64,000 nt of DNA from Nematostella vectensis. Taxonomy: Eukaryota; Cnidaria; Anthozoa; Actiniaria; Edwardsiidae. The notes under the pieces are model-generated. The model was given only the letters and a program-made list of their open reading frames with translations, did no database searches and had not been told where the DNA came from. The translations under genes and the position numbers were made by a program. The stretch is from contig NC_064037.1 of the NCBI RefSeq assembly GCF_932526225.1, positions 17,336,471-17,400,470 of the forward strand. Reading direction: 5' to 3'. Every line of letters starts with the position of its first letter. The first letter of the stretch is position 1. Positions 44,856-57,700 of the stretch are shown piece after piece.

Positions 44856-47800
44856 CACGTTATTAGGAACTTGGACACGGATCTCAGATAGCTCAGTATC
44901 GTCTGACTTTGATTGAGCCTTTTTATGCTTTGTGGTTGAATGTTTCTTTTGTTGTTGATTCTTGAGTTTTTCTTTAAATCCAAGGTACCTAGGATACTGC
45001 CCAGTACACAGAACAGCATTGCAGTTACTACGGCAGCCCAGGTCAAATGGGTTATGGCCACTGCGGAACTTTCCAGTCACCTTAAAAAGATGTTAAAAAA
45101 AGACCTGATCATGAGATACATTCAAAAGATAAAGATTAAAAGCTGCTTACACAGCTGTGAAAATTATTTTGCATACAGTACAGTTGCTATTCTTGGGTAA
45201 TTTGATATTAAAACTTTATACTTGTTTGTAAATCCATTCTCCCACTTTTTAGTTTGTGTAAAATTAGTGGCTATAAAGTAGAACGAAAAAGAAAAAACAG
45301 TCCAAGACTCAGGTTTTATAACAGATTCAACATGTGGTCAAAATTCTTGCTATGCCTATTAGCACATTGGATGTTTTTTTAGAGATGCATTGTTGTAGTT
45401 ACTGACAATAAAGGGAAAAGAATTAAGCACTCCGTTGACTGTAAAACAAGTTAGGTGTTAAAGAAAAAGGTAAAGCAAGACCCACTAAGGGATACCCAAA
45501 TCAAAAGAATATCTGATAGCAGTTGTTACCCTAATAGGACCAGTTTGATACCCTAAAAGATAGGACAATTAAAGTTTGTACTCCCCAAAAAAATACCAAG
45601 AATAAAAAATTAAAAACCCAAAAAACTTTGCAACAAGAAATCACTGTGCGTTGTCTAGAAATGCTCTCAGAATATGCCATCTTCACATTTACTAAAAACG
45701 TAATTGAACACTGGATCCTTGGGGTGTAACATGTACCTGGATCCTTGGGGTGTAATATGTACCTGGATCCTTCGGGTGTAACATGTACCTGGATCCTTGG
45801 GGTGTAACATGTACCTGGATCCTTGGGGTGTAATATGTTCCTGGATCCTTGGGGTGTAATATGTACCTGGATCCTTGGGGTGTAACATGTACCTGGATCC
45901 TTGGGGTGTAACATGTACCTGGATCCTTGGGGTGTAACATGTACCTGGATCCTTGGGGTGTAACATGTACCTGGTTTCTTGGGGTGTAACATGTACCTGG
46001 ATCCTTGGGGTGTAACATGTACCTGGATCCTTGGGGTGTAACATGTACCTGGATCCTTGGGGTGTAACATGTACCTGGATCCTTGGGGTGTAACATGTAC
46101 CTGGGTCCTTGGGGTGTAACATGTACCTGGATCCTTGGGGTGTGGTATGTACCTGGGTCCTTGGGGTGTAATATGTACCTGGATCCTTGGGGTGTAACAT
46201 GTACCTGGATCCTTGGGGTGTAATATGTACCTGGGTCCTTGGGGTGTAACATGTACCTGGATCCTTGGGGTGTGGTATGTACCTGGATCCTTGGGGTGTG
46301 GTATGTACCTGGATCCTTGGGGTGTGGTATGTACCTGGGTCCTTGGGGTGTAATATGTACCTGGATCCTTCGGGTGTAACATGTACCTGGGTCCTTGGGG
46401 TGTAACATGTACCTGGATCCTTGGGGTGTAACATGTACCTGGATCCTTGGGGTGTGGTATGTACCTGGATCCTTGGGGTGTAACATGTACCTGGATCCTT
46501 GGGGTGTGGTATGTACCTGGATCCTTGGGGTGTAATATGTTCCTGGATCCTTGGGGTGTAATATGTACCTGGATCCTTGGGGTGTAACATGTACCTGGAT
46601 CCTTGGGGTGTAATATGTACCTGGGTCCTTGGGGTGTAACATGTACCTGGATCCTTGGGGTGTGGTATGTACCTGGATCCTTGGGGTGTGGTATGTACCT
46701 GGATCCTTGGGGTGTGGTATGTACCTGGGTCCTTGGGGTGTAATATGTACCTGGATCCTTCGGGTGTAACATGTACCTGGGTCCTTGGGGTGTAACATGT
46801 ACCTGGATCCTTGGGGTGTAACATGTACCTGGATCCTTGGGGTGTAACATGTACCTGGATCCTTGGGGTGTGGTATGTACCTGGATCCTTGGGGTGTAAC
46901 ATGTACCTGGATCCTTGGGGTGTAATATGTACCTGGATCCTTGGGGTGTGGTATGTACCTGGATCCTTGGGGTGTAACATGTACCTGGATCCTTGGGGTG
47001 TGGTATGTACCTGGATCCTTGGGGTGTAATATGTTCCTGGATCCTTGGGGTGTAATATGTACCTGGGTCCTTGGGGTGTAACATGTACCTGGATCCTTGG
47101 GGTGTAACATGTACCTGGATCCTTGGGGTGTAACATGTACCTGGTTTCTTGGGGTGTGGTATGTACCTGGATCCTTGGGGTGTAACATGTACCTGGATCC
47201 TTGGGGTGTGGTATGTACCTGGATCCTTGGGGTGTAACATGTACCTGGATCCTTGGGGTGTGATATGTACCTGGATCCTTGGGGTGTAATATGTTCCTGG
47301 ATCCTTGGGGTGTAATATGTACCTGGGTCCTTGGGGTGTAACATGTACCTGGGTCCTTGGGGTGTAACATGTACCTGGATCCTTGGGGTGTAACATGTAC
47401 CTGGATCCTTGGGGTGTGGTATGTACCTGGATCCTTGGGGTGTAACATGTACCTGGATCCTTGGGGTGTAATATGTACCTGGATCCTTGGGGTGTGGTAT
47501 GTACCTGGATCCTTGGGGTGTAACATGTACCTGGATCCTTGGGGTGTGGTATGTACCTGGATCCTTGGGGTGTAATATGTTCCTGGATCCTTGGGGTGTA
47601 ATATGTACCTGGGTCCTTGGGGTGTAACATGTACCTGGATCCTTGGGGTGTAACATGTACCTGGATCCTTGGGGTGTAACATGTACCTGGTTTCTTGGGG
47701 TGTGGTATGTACCTGGATCCTTGGGGTGTAACATGTACCTGGATCCTTGGGGTGTGGTATGTACCTGGATCCTTGGGGTGTAACATGTACCTGGATCCTT

Positions 47801-50800
47801 GGGGTGTGGTATGTACCTGGATCCTTGGGGTGTAATATGTTCCTGGATCCTTGGGGTGTAATATGTACCTGGGTCCTTGGGGTGTAACATGTACCTGGAT
47901 CCTTGGGGTGTAACATGTACCTGGATCCTTGGGGTGTAATATGTACCTGTTCATTAGTAGTTCTCCCCATGCTCACAAGGCCAATATGGAAAACAGACAG
48001 CCCAAAAACAGGGACAGACGTGAGTGCACATACACACATAACAATAATACTGAGCATCTAGTTAAGGTCTTTAAATGTACCAATCAACAAGACTACCTAT
48101 CAATTGCTGATATTTTTGGTCAGCCAAAACAAACTTCATCAAGCTCATAATGACTATTTTGACATTTAACGAAGTATAAGGCAATAAAACTCATGTACTC
48201 ATTAGTTACAGCCCACAACAATTATCAATAAAGCTTGTGCATACTAACTGGATAATAACAAATGTGTGCATGATAACAAGTATTGAAATGATAGGGATCC
48301 AATCCTGCCAATTTACTTGCATTTCTCTCTACAGAGGGGGGGGTATACATGGCATTTTTTGATCAGTGGCGCCGTAATGGCTGCCACCATTTTGTAATGT
48401 CTGTTAATACCTTGTCCATATACAGTCATAGCCGACATATATCCGAGATAATGTGGTTGTCAAACTTCAACTAGACACCCTGGCTTCTAGCCCTGTACAG
48501 TTTATACCAATTTGTTAGCTGCTGGAGATCGGGAGAACGTCAATTCGTCCCACCTACTGGAATTCAAGGCGGCCATGTTGGAAATGACACCGGACCAACT
48601 TCCTCACAAGTTTCAGCATGGCTTCAACATAGTTCCTCCAGCTTAAGATCCATCGGGAAACGCCAGCCTAAACAACGGATACCTGAAGAGCTGTTCAAGG
48701 AACTAGGAGACTTAGGGATACGGAGAAAGTTTAGATCAAAGCGAAGTGGCAAACGACAAAACTGCATGAGCCATATTGGTAACCCTGTGTTGGAAACAAC
48801 AAACTCGTCAAACTCCACACCTGCAACCTCACCAAGGTGCTCTGCCCCAGATTTGCATAATATTCCTACTGTAATTTCCTATCGCGAGCCACAAGAGGCT
48901 GGCGAAAGTGGATGCGGCCCCTGCTTTGTTCGCGGAGCTAAACAGCAATAACATTGACATTTGTTTTGTTTCGGAATCGTGGCTCAACAAGAAAATTTTG
49001 TCTCACATGATTTGCCCTGATGGCTACGTGATGGTCAGGAAAGATCGACCTGGGATGCGGATGGGAGGAGGAGTTGCTATTATATGTAGAAATAACTGGA
49101 AGATTGAAGTGATCAAGGTCACGGATGATTTTGAGTCCATTTGGTGTAAAATAACAACCCCAAATTCAGTATATTATGTGGCCAGTGTGTACCATCCTCC
49201 TGATCCTATCTATGAGCCTAAGGACTTACTGGACTTTCTATCTGACACCTGTGATGAAGTCCTGCTTGCTGATCCAGATGCTAAGATAGCCATCGCAGGA
49301 GATATCAACCAGCTGGATATAAAGAATCTGATGCAGCAGTATGGGCTACATCAAAAGGTACCGACCAGAGGGGATATATTACTCGTTGTCTTTCTGACTA
49401 ATCATCCACTTCTCTGGAAGTCTGGTAGAGTACACAAAGGCCTGGTGAGATCGGACCACTTAGTTGTCACCGTTCCACCCACAATCCCCACCAAACCTCA
49501 GCGTAGATATGTTACTTTCCGTGATACTAGAAACCATCGAAAACTAGCTCTAGAAGCTAGACTAAATTTTTTCGACTGGAGACCTATTAACAATCTTGCT
49601 AACCTAGAGGAGAGTGTGGAGCTGCTAAATGCGAGCCTGTGGTCGATGTTCAATGAATTTTTTCCGCTCATTACGGTCAAAGTCTCATCCAGAGACCCAC
49701 CTTACATGTCCCCCCTGGTTAAGCATCTTTGTAACATCAGGAACAGAATCGCGCATTAAGGAACCCGTGCTGAGATCCTGAGGCGCCAAGAGTGTATCAA
49801 CATTCTCATTTGGAGAAATCAGGTGGAAGCTGTTCAAAAGGAACACAAATGTGGGTCGAAAGAATGGTGGGAGACAGCCAATAGAATAACTGGCCGGAAG
49901 ATGCAGGGAACGCCCATCAGCTTGGTGATTCCACCCGACATAATCAACTCACATTTTCAAGGCACCAATACTGATAAGGCATATGTTGTCCCCGTGCGCC
50001 GGGATACCGGAAGGCACCCGAATCCCAACAGTGAGTGAGAGCGATGTAATGAGTTTTTTTATCACATAGAAACGAACTGCCTCAGGGCCTGATCAATTTC
50101 CGTACTAGCTCTGGCGCGACTTTTCTCACCATCTTGCACCTTTTGTCACAAATGTCTTCAACTGTTCACTCAAACATCAAACTGTCCCAATGGCTTGGAA
50201 GTTAGCGAACATCTCGCCCATCCCTAAGGAATCTCCTCTGACAGAGTGTAGTCAACTCAGACCAATCTTACTGACTAATATCATCATGAGGATTTTCGAG
50301 CGTATTGTCTGCAGAAACGAACTCTGTTCCACTCTTAAGTCGGAAATTGGCCCTGACCAATTTGCCTACAAGAAAGGCCATAAAACACGACAATGGCCCT
50401 GATATAATGCCAACACTTTTGGCTCAAGCAGTTAGACAATGATGCAGATTTTGTTAGAGCCTTGTCATTTGATTTCAGCAAGGCCTTCGACACTGTCCCT
50501 CACCATATTCTCTGTAATAAGCTGGCAAAATACGACATCAACCCTTACATCGAGAACTGGATAACGAGTATCCTGTGCGATTGCCAGCAGCGAGTTGTGG
50601 TTGATGGGATGGCCACCAGTTTCCTTGGAATCAGCAGAGGAGTCCCCCAAGGGTTGGTGCTAGGACCGTTGCTATTCTCTATCATGGTAAATGACATTCA
50701 GCCCGCTAGCGCCAACTCCCTATTGATCAAATATGCGGATGACATCACAATAAGTATGCCTGTGATATCTGGCTCAGACACGATTGATTCCTCGCTGTAG

Positions 50801-53800
50801 GAAGTTACCAACGTCAAGCGCTGGGCGGTGGAGAACCGAATGGAGTTGAACATGAAAAAGACTTTCGAGATGGTAGTAAAAGGTAAAACTAGGAAGCCTA
50901 TTCCAGAGTCCATTGAGGGTATCGTTAGAAAGAATGAACTGAAACTGTTAGGGATCACAATCCATGAGGATCCATGTAACTGGGACAATCAATTTGAAAA
51001 CATGTTATCGAAAGCTAGTTCCCGATTGTATATTCTTAGGGTCTGTAAGTACTATCGATACTCATCACATTACCTCACGGTGCTTTTTAATAGTCTTATA
51101 ATGTCACTTTTTACCTATGCAATGGAGGTCTGGGCCTCTGCCCACCATACTAAGTATCTCTCACGTATAGATAAGTTTTGCAAAAGAGCTTTTCGTTATG
51201 GTTACACTAGTGAGTACTTTTCCATTGCTGATCTCATCTCTGAGAGAGACAGAAGTCTCTGGGTCAAGAGTGCTGGGAACAGCAACCACCCACTCCACGA
51301 TTTATTGCCCCCTCAAAGGAATAGGTGTCTGAGAGCTAAAGGCCATAACTACATTCTGCCATGTGTACATACTGAGCGCTTTAAGCATTGTTTTATAAAC
51401 AGATGCCTTTTCAATTTTGTAAAGACCTAATCCGGTACATAGATTTCTAATGTAGTATACAGTAATGTTTATGAACTTACAAATAATAGTTTTAGTATTT
51501 TTTCACTAGAATTGTAAAGTAACACGTTTGCCTGTAACTATTGTTTTAATAAAGATTCTATCTATCTATCTATCCACCCATCCATCCATCCATCCATCCA
51601 TCCACCAACCAACCCACCCACCCACCCACCCACCCACCCACCCACCCACCCACCCACCCATCCATCCATCCACCCACCCATCCATCCATCCATCCATCCA
51701 CCCACCAACCCACCCACCCATCCATCCATCCATCCATCCACCCACCCATCCATCCATCCATCCATCCATCCATCCATCCATCCATCCATCCATCCATCCA
51801 TCCATCCACCCACCCACCCATCCATCCATCCATCCATCCACCCACCCACACACCCACACATCCATCCATCCACCCACCAACCCACCCACCCACCCACCCC
51901 CCACCCACCCACCCACCCACCCATCCATCCATCCATCCATCCATCCATCCATCCATCCATCCATCCATCCATCCATCCATCCATCCATCCATCCATCCAT
52001 CCATCCATCCATCTATCTATCTATCTAACATTTGAGATTGTCAAATTTATAAAATCTACTGTATCTATTGTAATTTATAAAATCTACTGTATATGGTCCA
52101 CAACAATTTCAATCAAAGAATGAGACAAACATATGTAGAACATTATTTCAAATAATTTTTTTTTTACAAAGGATACGATATAATAACTTCTGGAGACCCC
52201 ATATTTCCTTTATTATCCAAGACATGAACTAGTGCTAAGGCAAACACTGAGACGATGTCAACAGAGAGTGACGACACAAATAAAAAGAAGTAACGATAAT
52301 TCCTCCGTCCTATGCAATTATCCACCCAAGGACAGTGGTGATCAAACATCTGAGAAAAGAAACATGTAATTTTTTTTTTGTATTTCCAAATTCAATTGAT
52401 ATAAGAACAGCTTTACCAAATCAGTAATAAACCTACCTCTATACAGTTATTGCATATGCTACAGTGTGAGCAGCGGGGAGGGCGGTAGAACTTGCACGTG
52501 TCACACCATTTCATGCGCACCGTGATCCCATTAATATCTACATTTTTGTAAAGTGGAACTTTAAAGTCGTCTTGTTCTGGTGTGTATGGAACTGAAATTG
52601 AAGCCAAAGTGTCATAGAAGCAAACTGCGCTACATATACCTATGCTATAAAAAGGGCTACATCTGTCTAGCACACATTTTTGATTGGTCAAGCAGCTGTA
52701 TGACATCATCAACCTGAACTAGCTTTTAACTTGGGTCCCATAATTGAAAAAGCAAAACATGACAAAAACACAAAAACTGTTAGAAATGAAAATACCCAAG
52801 TACCTTCAATGCTGCTAGACAAAGCATAAAATAATAGAAGGCAGGTCTGATAGTATAAACAAGCACAAGTTTGGCACAAGGTAAAGTTTTTATGTCATTT
52901 TTTTTTTCAACTGTGAATAAAAAATAACAAAGGTGTGGCTGACAAGGGTACTTGAGGTTTTCGAATTGAGACAACATAAACAAATATTATTGTACTAGTA
53001 CTTAAAATTTAGATTAATAGCTTAGGTGAAGTATTTGGTAATTCAGCAAAGTGCTAATGAGCCTTGGGATGAGTGCCATTCAAGTAAAGCTGTTGGCGAA
53101 ATGATCAAGTCGCTTAGTTAGGTGAATAACACTAGACAGCTGGCTGACATAGTTTAGCCAAATCAAATGCAACAGGGTTTGCCTAAATTCTACACTTTGC
53201 ATTAGAATATGTGTTAGTATTCGAGTATGTAGTAGGTACACACAATAAAGAATATGAGGATTTAATTAATTTATGGAATCAAATGTGCTGTTTAGGAAAT
53301 AGAAAAAAACAAATAGAGCAAAAATTCATATGTGCACTGCTTGTATTCACCAAAAACACTTATAAACAAATCCAAATCAATCAACAAATAATCTCTGTTG
53401 GACTTGGCGGAAGTATGTAATTGGACTAAACTAAAATATTTTCAAATATGATGTTTTTATTTGAGTTTTTAATGTTCTCGAAAAACCTTCAAGTGCAAGT
53501 ATGTCTTCTTGGAATGATATTTTTATGACATCCAAAAATTATCATTGGATAGATCTAAGTATTGTTTAAGTGATACTCGATACAAGCCAAACAGCTTCAT
53601 TTGGCTAAATCCACCTAAGCATAACCGCATATTATTATACAACATAATTTTTTGTCCAGTTTTTTCTCTCCAATCCAGTGTTCAAATTTAACATGGCTTC
53701 CCAAGGCTGTTAAGATATTTATATCGCAAACAATATAAGAGCATTCCCAAGAGAGCTACATCTATTTTAAATATCAATCGAAATATTTTTGCCGCGAATT

Positions 53801-54369
53801 TTTTTCGATTGTTATCAATAGTCAAGAACACGAACTATGAACTGTCAAACTTGAAATATCGGATCAAACACTTTGATTGCTTAAAGGCAGAGCAATAACA
53901 CCAACTAAGGACGGACACGGGAAACATCTAGTATTTTTCTTCCTTGTTTTGAAGCTACGCTCGCTAAGCTGGGTTGAGGACCGGATGAGAAGTAATGGCT
54001 TCTTTTCGCCCAAATAGCAAAATCATCCCCACTTACCTCTAGGAACTATTCCAGGGTCTCTGAACGTAGCATGGGCGAAATTTGCTAGCACGAAGAATGT
54101 GAGGAGCCCCTCGTAAACAGGTATAAGTATGGAGTATTGGCGAGTGAGATAAGGACATCTGTGGAGAGAAAACTCCTGACATCAGTGTTGCTTTGCTTTC
54201 GGCGTGAGCACGATTTCACAAGGACAGAGCGCAAGCAAATTCACATCAAAACTCTCCCAACTTACACAAATATAAAAAATAACGTGCTGGTGCCCAATAA
54301 AAGGACAGTAGCACAGATTATTGGTATTTGCTTAGAAGTTAGTCCGCGACTAGAGTCGGAACAAGGCAT
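44856..54369 (-). CDS. ZDHHC5: DHHC palmitoyltransferase, ZDHHC5/8-like (first six coding exons; 3' end not found)
   Basis: Exons in coding order: 54369-54266, 54158-54037, 52591-52437, 52349-52168, 48049-47947 and 45080-44856. They total 891 nt (297 codons) and every phase closes. The protein starts [20 protein letters not shown]. It has four membrane segments, the first two ending in [20 protein letters not shown]. The cysteine-rich domain reads [22 protein letters not shown] and contains the catalytic DHHC (residues 130-133, [20 protein letters not shown]). RTTNEQ, the family TTxE motif, follows, then [15 protein letters not shown]. These assign it to the ZDHHC5/8/14/18 group, closest to 5/8. 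It S-acylates proteins at plasma or Golgi membranes. The long cytoplasmic tail exons are not identified. Intron 4 holds a LINE and intron 5 a minisatellite. Confidence 0.92.
45081..45712 (-). other. 3' part of ZDHHC intron 5
   Basis: AT-rich intron sequence between the minisatellite and exon 6. Nothing else is recognised. Confidence 0.6.
45713..47946 (-). repeat. 26-bp minisatellite in ZDHHC intron 5 carrying the exon 5 donor sequence
   Basis: About 86 copies of a 26-bp unit that on the minus strand reads CAGGTACATGTTACACCCCA plus AGGATC. The array starts exactly at the exon 5 donor (AACAG|GTACAT), and every unit repeats CAG|GTACAT. No unit has a stop in any minus-strand frame, so all three frames stay open for 2.2 kb with a 26-residue period. 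Variant units (TTTCTT for TCCTT, GGTAT for ACAT) recur in a pattern showing block duplications of about 550 bp. Confidence 0.97.
48050..48559. other. ZDHHC intron 4, segment before the LINE
   Basis: Intronic sequence with no supported feature. A short G-run lies at 48335. Confidence 0.5.
48560..51557 (+). pseudogene. Near full-length LINE (CR1/L2-like) inside ZDHHC intron 4, antisense to the gene
   Basis: A first region (about 48620-48950) has an ORF1-like or linker sequence. Then an apurinic-endonuclease-type domain runs from about 48908: [40 protein letters not shown] and RSDHLVV. The reverse transcriptase follows: [42 protein letters not shown] and KYADD, then [13 protein letters not shown] and [10 protein letters not shown]. 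Frame breaks and stops at about 48950, 49757, 50040, 50400 and 50800 show it is dead. All catalytic motifs can still be read. Its 3' tail, AATAAAGATTCTATCTATC, runs into the tetranucleotide array. It is in the opposite orientation to ZDHHC transcription. Confidence 0.93.
51558..52025. repeat. Tetranucleotide array at the LINE 3' end (TATC then ATCC/ACCC)
   Basis: The array begins CTATCTATCTATC at the LINE tail, passes into ATCC and ACCC units and ends with CTATCTATCTATC. Repeat-encoded frames of His-Pro or Trp-Met-Asp-Gly are artefacts. Confidence 0.97.
52592..54036 (-). other. ZDHHC intron 2; no embedded gene recognised
   Basis: AT-rich, without strong repeat structure. Short frames at 52780-52983 and 53211-53420 have no domain. 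Confidence 0.5.
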
Positions 54370-54749
54370 GATTTCAGGCTCTCGGCCTTTTTCCTTGAGA
54401 GCTTTGGGAAAATATTAGACCAATGCGCATGCGCAGTCAAGGCGTCAGCGGTTTCTCGCAACAAAACAACATGGCGGATGTTGTGATGCTTAAAGTTTGT
54501 TGGAGCGCCTCCCTTGTATGAGATAGTAGTGATGGCAAGGCGATCCCTTTCTTTTCTCCGTGTTCGGTTGTTTACTTATTATCTTTAAAGTTTCTTTTTC
54601 AAATGGCTATAGTGCGGGATCGTAATATTTTGCAATCTGATGTGTTGAAGAGATTTCTCTGATAGAACCGAAGCTTACTTAATCAATTAAATAAGTTAAG
54701 TATTACTAACATCGCTTGTAGTGAGATCTTCTTTAGGATAGAAAGAATT
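54370..54749. promoter_or_regulatory. Divergent promoter of ZDHHC and FBXW8 with NRF1 palindrome and upstream ORF
   Basis: TGCGCATGCGCA at 54424-54435 is a perfect NRF1-type palindrome, placed 55 bp before the ZDHHC start on the minus strand and about 315 bp before FBXW8. AACATGGCGGATG at 54468 is YY1-like and contains an ATG that opens a 16-codon upstream ORF (MADVVMLKVCWSASLV, stop at 54519-54521), out of the way of the FBXW8 start at 54750. No TATA box is seen. Confidence 0.6.
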
Positions 54750-57700
54750 ATGGCAGACGAGGAGGAAGAACTGCTGAAATTTAGATTGGAATGGGAAAAA
54801 GAAATTAAACAACAAGATGACGTGAAGAACAAACTGCGAAAGAAATCATGCGATGTGAAGAGTGAGGGAGATTTGAAAAAGGATTTACTTGAAGGGATAT
54901 TCCAACGTCAAGAGTCAAAAAGGCCTCAAGAACTCATTATAAATGGTGGCGAGGGAAAATCTGAAATCAACAAAGGATCAACTGCAAATGAAGAGATAAT
55001 ACGAAACAAGAAGAGCGAGATTATCCTTTTGAGCCTACCAAACCCTGAAGGTAGTACTGGGGAGAATGAAAAATGCACCAAGAAGCAGAAAGTATCTAAA
55101 TTAGATCTCGAGGAAAGTCATAGATCTGGAACACCGTTACTGGAACAACTGATATTTGATATAGATGAGGTTACTGCAATCCCATTCTTTGATTTACAGC
55201 TTCCCAGGGAAGTGGGCATGAAGATATTGGGCCACTTATCTATGTGGGATTTGTGTCAATGTGCTATTGTATCTAAATCCTGGAAAAGTTTAGCTGAAGA
55301 CGAATTACTGTGGTTTAAGATAGGGGTTGATAAAGGATTTATGTCAAAGTGTCAACTGGTTGTAGAAGGGTCCAACTGGAAGAGACATGTTAGAGACTCC
55401 ATCATGCAGAACAGACGGCAGCAGCAGAGATGGAGGGAAAGGGTCTGTAGGATCACACCTATGGACTATGAACGAGGTAAAGCTATAAAGTAAGACTATT
55501 ATTAAGCACTTTACAGCCTACTTTTGTGATGAACCAGCTTCAACATTTTAGGCATAACTAGGCAGGTTTTTAAACAATCGAAAGAAGCTGAGTTTCCCCA
55601 AATTAGGTTTTAAGTAGTCATCAATGTAAGAATTAGGCAAAGTCCCATTCTCCCTGCGGTAGAAAGCTTTCCCCACATAGGAAACTTTTTGTACTAAACA
55701 CACTGATGTAGGCAATATCAAGATTTTGAGGAAATTACATGAAACATATATTCCCTAATATATCTTATTGGAGATTTTCTGTTGTGAACCAATCAAAAGA
55801 AGAAAGAACAATAGTCTTTGCTTGACATAATTTTCACATGGTTTCCCACATTAGATTTGTCTAATAAGCCATATTACACATACTCTGATAAATCCTAAAA
55901 CTCAAATATTCTAAAACATTAGGTAGCATTTAGCTTTAAGTGTGCCTTATCAAATTTCAAATTTCGTATAATAACAAAGGCATTCTTGATATATAAGTGT
56001 GGATATGTCGTTAGGTTGCCTAGTTTTAAAACAAAGCATTACTTAAAGACAACTTGGGCTTATCGTAAAGACATGAATATCTATCTATAAGAAAATGATA
56101 ACTGCATTTCAACCAATCATTACCTTCCATTTGAGCCCTAAATCTCATAGTCGTTAACTGTCAAGAGGTGAGGGCATTGGACAATAGGGAATTGGTAGGG
56201 AATGTAGTAAGTAATTAGTGATTAGTATTCCCTTAAGTTGTGTCTTACCTTTGATTTTGTTCCAGGAGGATTTCAATAAAAAACAAGTTGCAACTTAGGG
56301 AATACTAATCACTTAGAAAATGGCTTACTAAATAATAACTACAAACCCCCCTTAAATGTCCCTGTTATTAAAAATCCTCCACTTCTCCACATTCTAGAGA
56401 AAGTCAATATTGTCATTTGTTATTTTTAGTTTTTTGGTGTTCTATTTGTCCCTTTTCCTCTAGGTGGAAGTCTTAGTGCTGTGGGGATGTCTAACAGTTT
56501 AGTTTGTGCTGGGTATTCTACTGGGACAGTTTTGCTTTGGGACTTTGAGGGGCATGATGGACCATCATATAAGCTAATGGATCCTTTAATTGATGGCCAG
56601 GAGAGGCCCTGTGTGACAGCTACTTGTATAAGTAATGGGCTCTGTGCAGCTGGCTTTGAGAATGGTTAGTAAATAAGTATGATTTTTCAAGTTATAGTCA
56701 CAGGCTGCCACCAATTTTCACATGCTTATGTACAGATTGTATGTTTATTTTATTTTTTTCCTGTGTGTATTTGAATTAATGAATCAAAGGCATGTGTTTG
56801 GCCTACATGTTGTTTGTGTATTATCATGTTTTTTCCCTAGTCACCCATGTAGTCAATGGGACTGAAAATGTGAGGCTGTAAAAAGCTGAATGAACTCACA
56901 TTCGCATCATTGAAAGTATGTAGTTTAATTTTGTTTTTAATAGGTCGTGTAAATATCTGGCAGAATATGTTTCCTCACTCCCCTGTGAACAACTTCAGTG
57001 TTGATGGCCCTGTCAAGTCTGTTGCCATAGCAACTAACAGAGAGCTGTCAGTGGTTGCATTATCTGAGAATGAAGTCAGAGTTGATGTCGCTGATGCAAA
57101 TGGCAGATGGAGATGTCGCCAGCAAAAGGCAACAGAGAGCAAGGTGATTTAACCTTTTTTAAGGCTGCCAACAATTCCGATCCTAAAGCTTTGTTCTGTT
57201 GTCATACATGGGTTGTATAAGTGGCTGTTTGATGCATGTTCCCATACCTTTAATTGACCATTATGTATTTTTTCCTCATTGTCTCCCCCAAGGGTGATAA
57301 GTCTTATCTAATCTTCACGCTTTGGTTGTAAGTAAGTAAGCAACACATTAACTGCCATGGGAACTTTTTGCCATTTGGATATATTATTCCAAACCTTTTT
57401 ACTGCTTGCAGCTTCAGCACATGCATTTGCTACAGAGCACGAGAACAATTTACCACCAGTATGTCATTCTCACAAGGGATACCATTGAATTGCACGACAC
57501 GTCAGGTATTGACAATGTGACATTAATTGATCAAGTAATTGGCGGGAAGATCACATGTTCTGATTGTACGGCGGACACCTTGGCTGTTGGTATAGGATCG
57601 TATGGCTATGGGATCTTGGGCAACAAGGTAAGACCTTTTAAAAATGCCAATCAGGAAAAACACCGAATCAAGGTAGACAAAACTGGTGTTTTCTGAGGGA

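Noticed and set aside
45531-48057. Three overlapping minus-strand frames of 730-807 codons as repeat-protein genes
   Set aside because: They are a 26-bp minisatellite inside a ZDHHC intron. The apparent start of the longest is exon 5 of ZDHHC read through its donor.
51528-52028. Pro/His/Thr-rich and Trp/Met/Asp/Gly-rich frames
   Set aside because: Translation of ATCC/ACCC repeats at a LINE tail.
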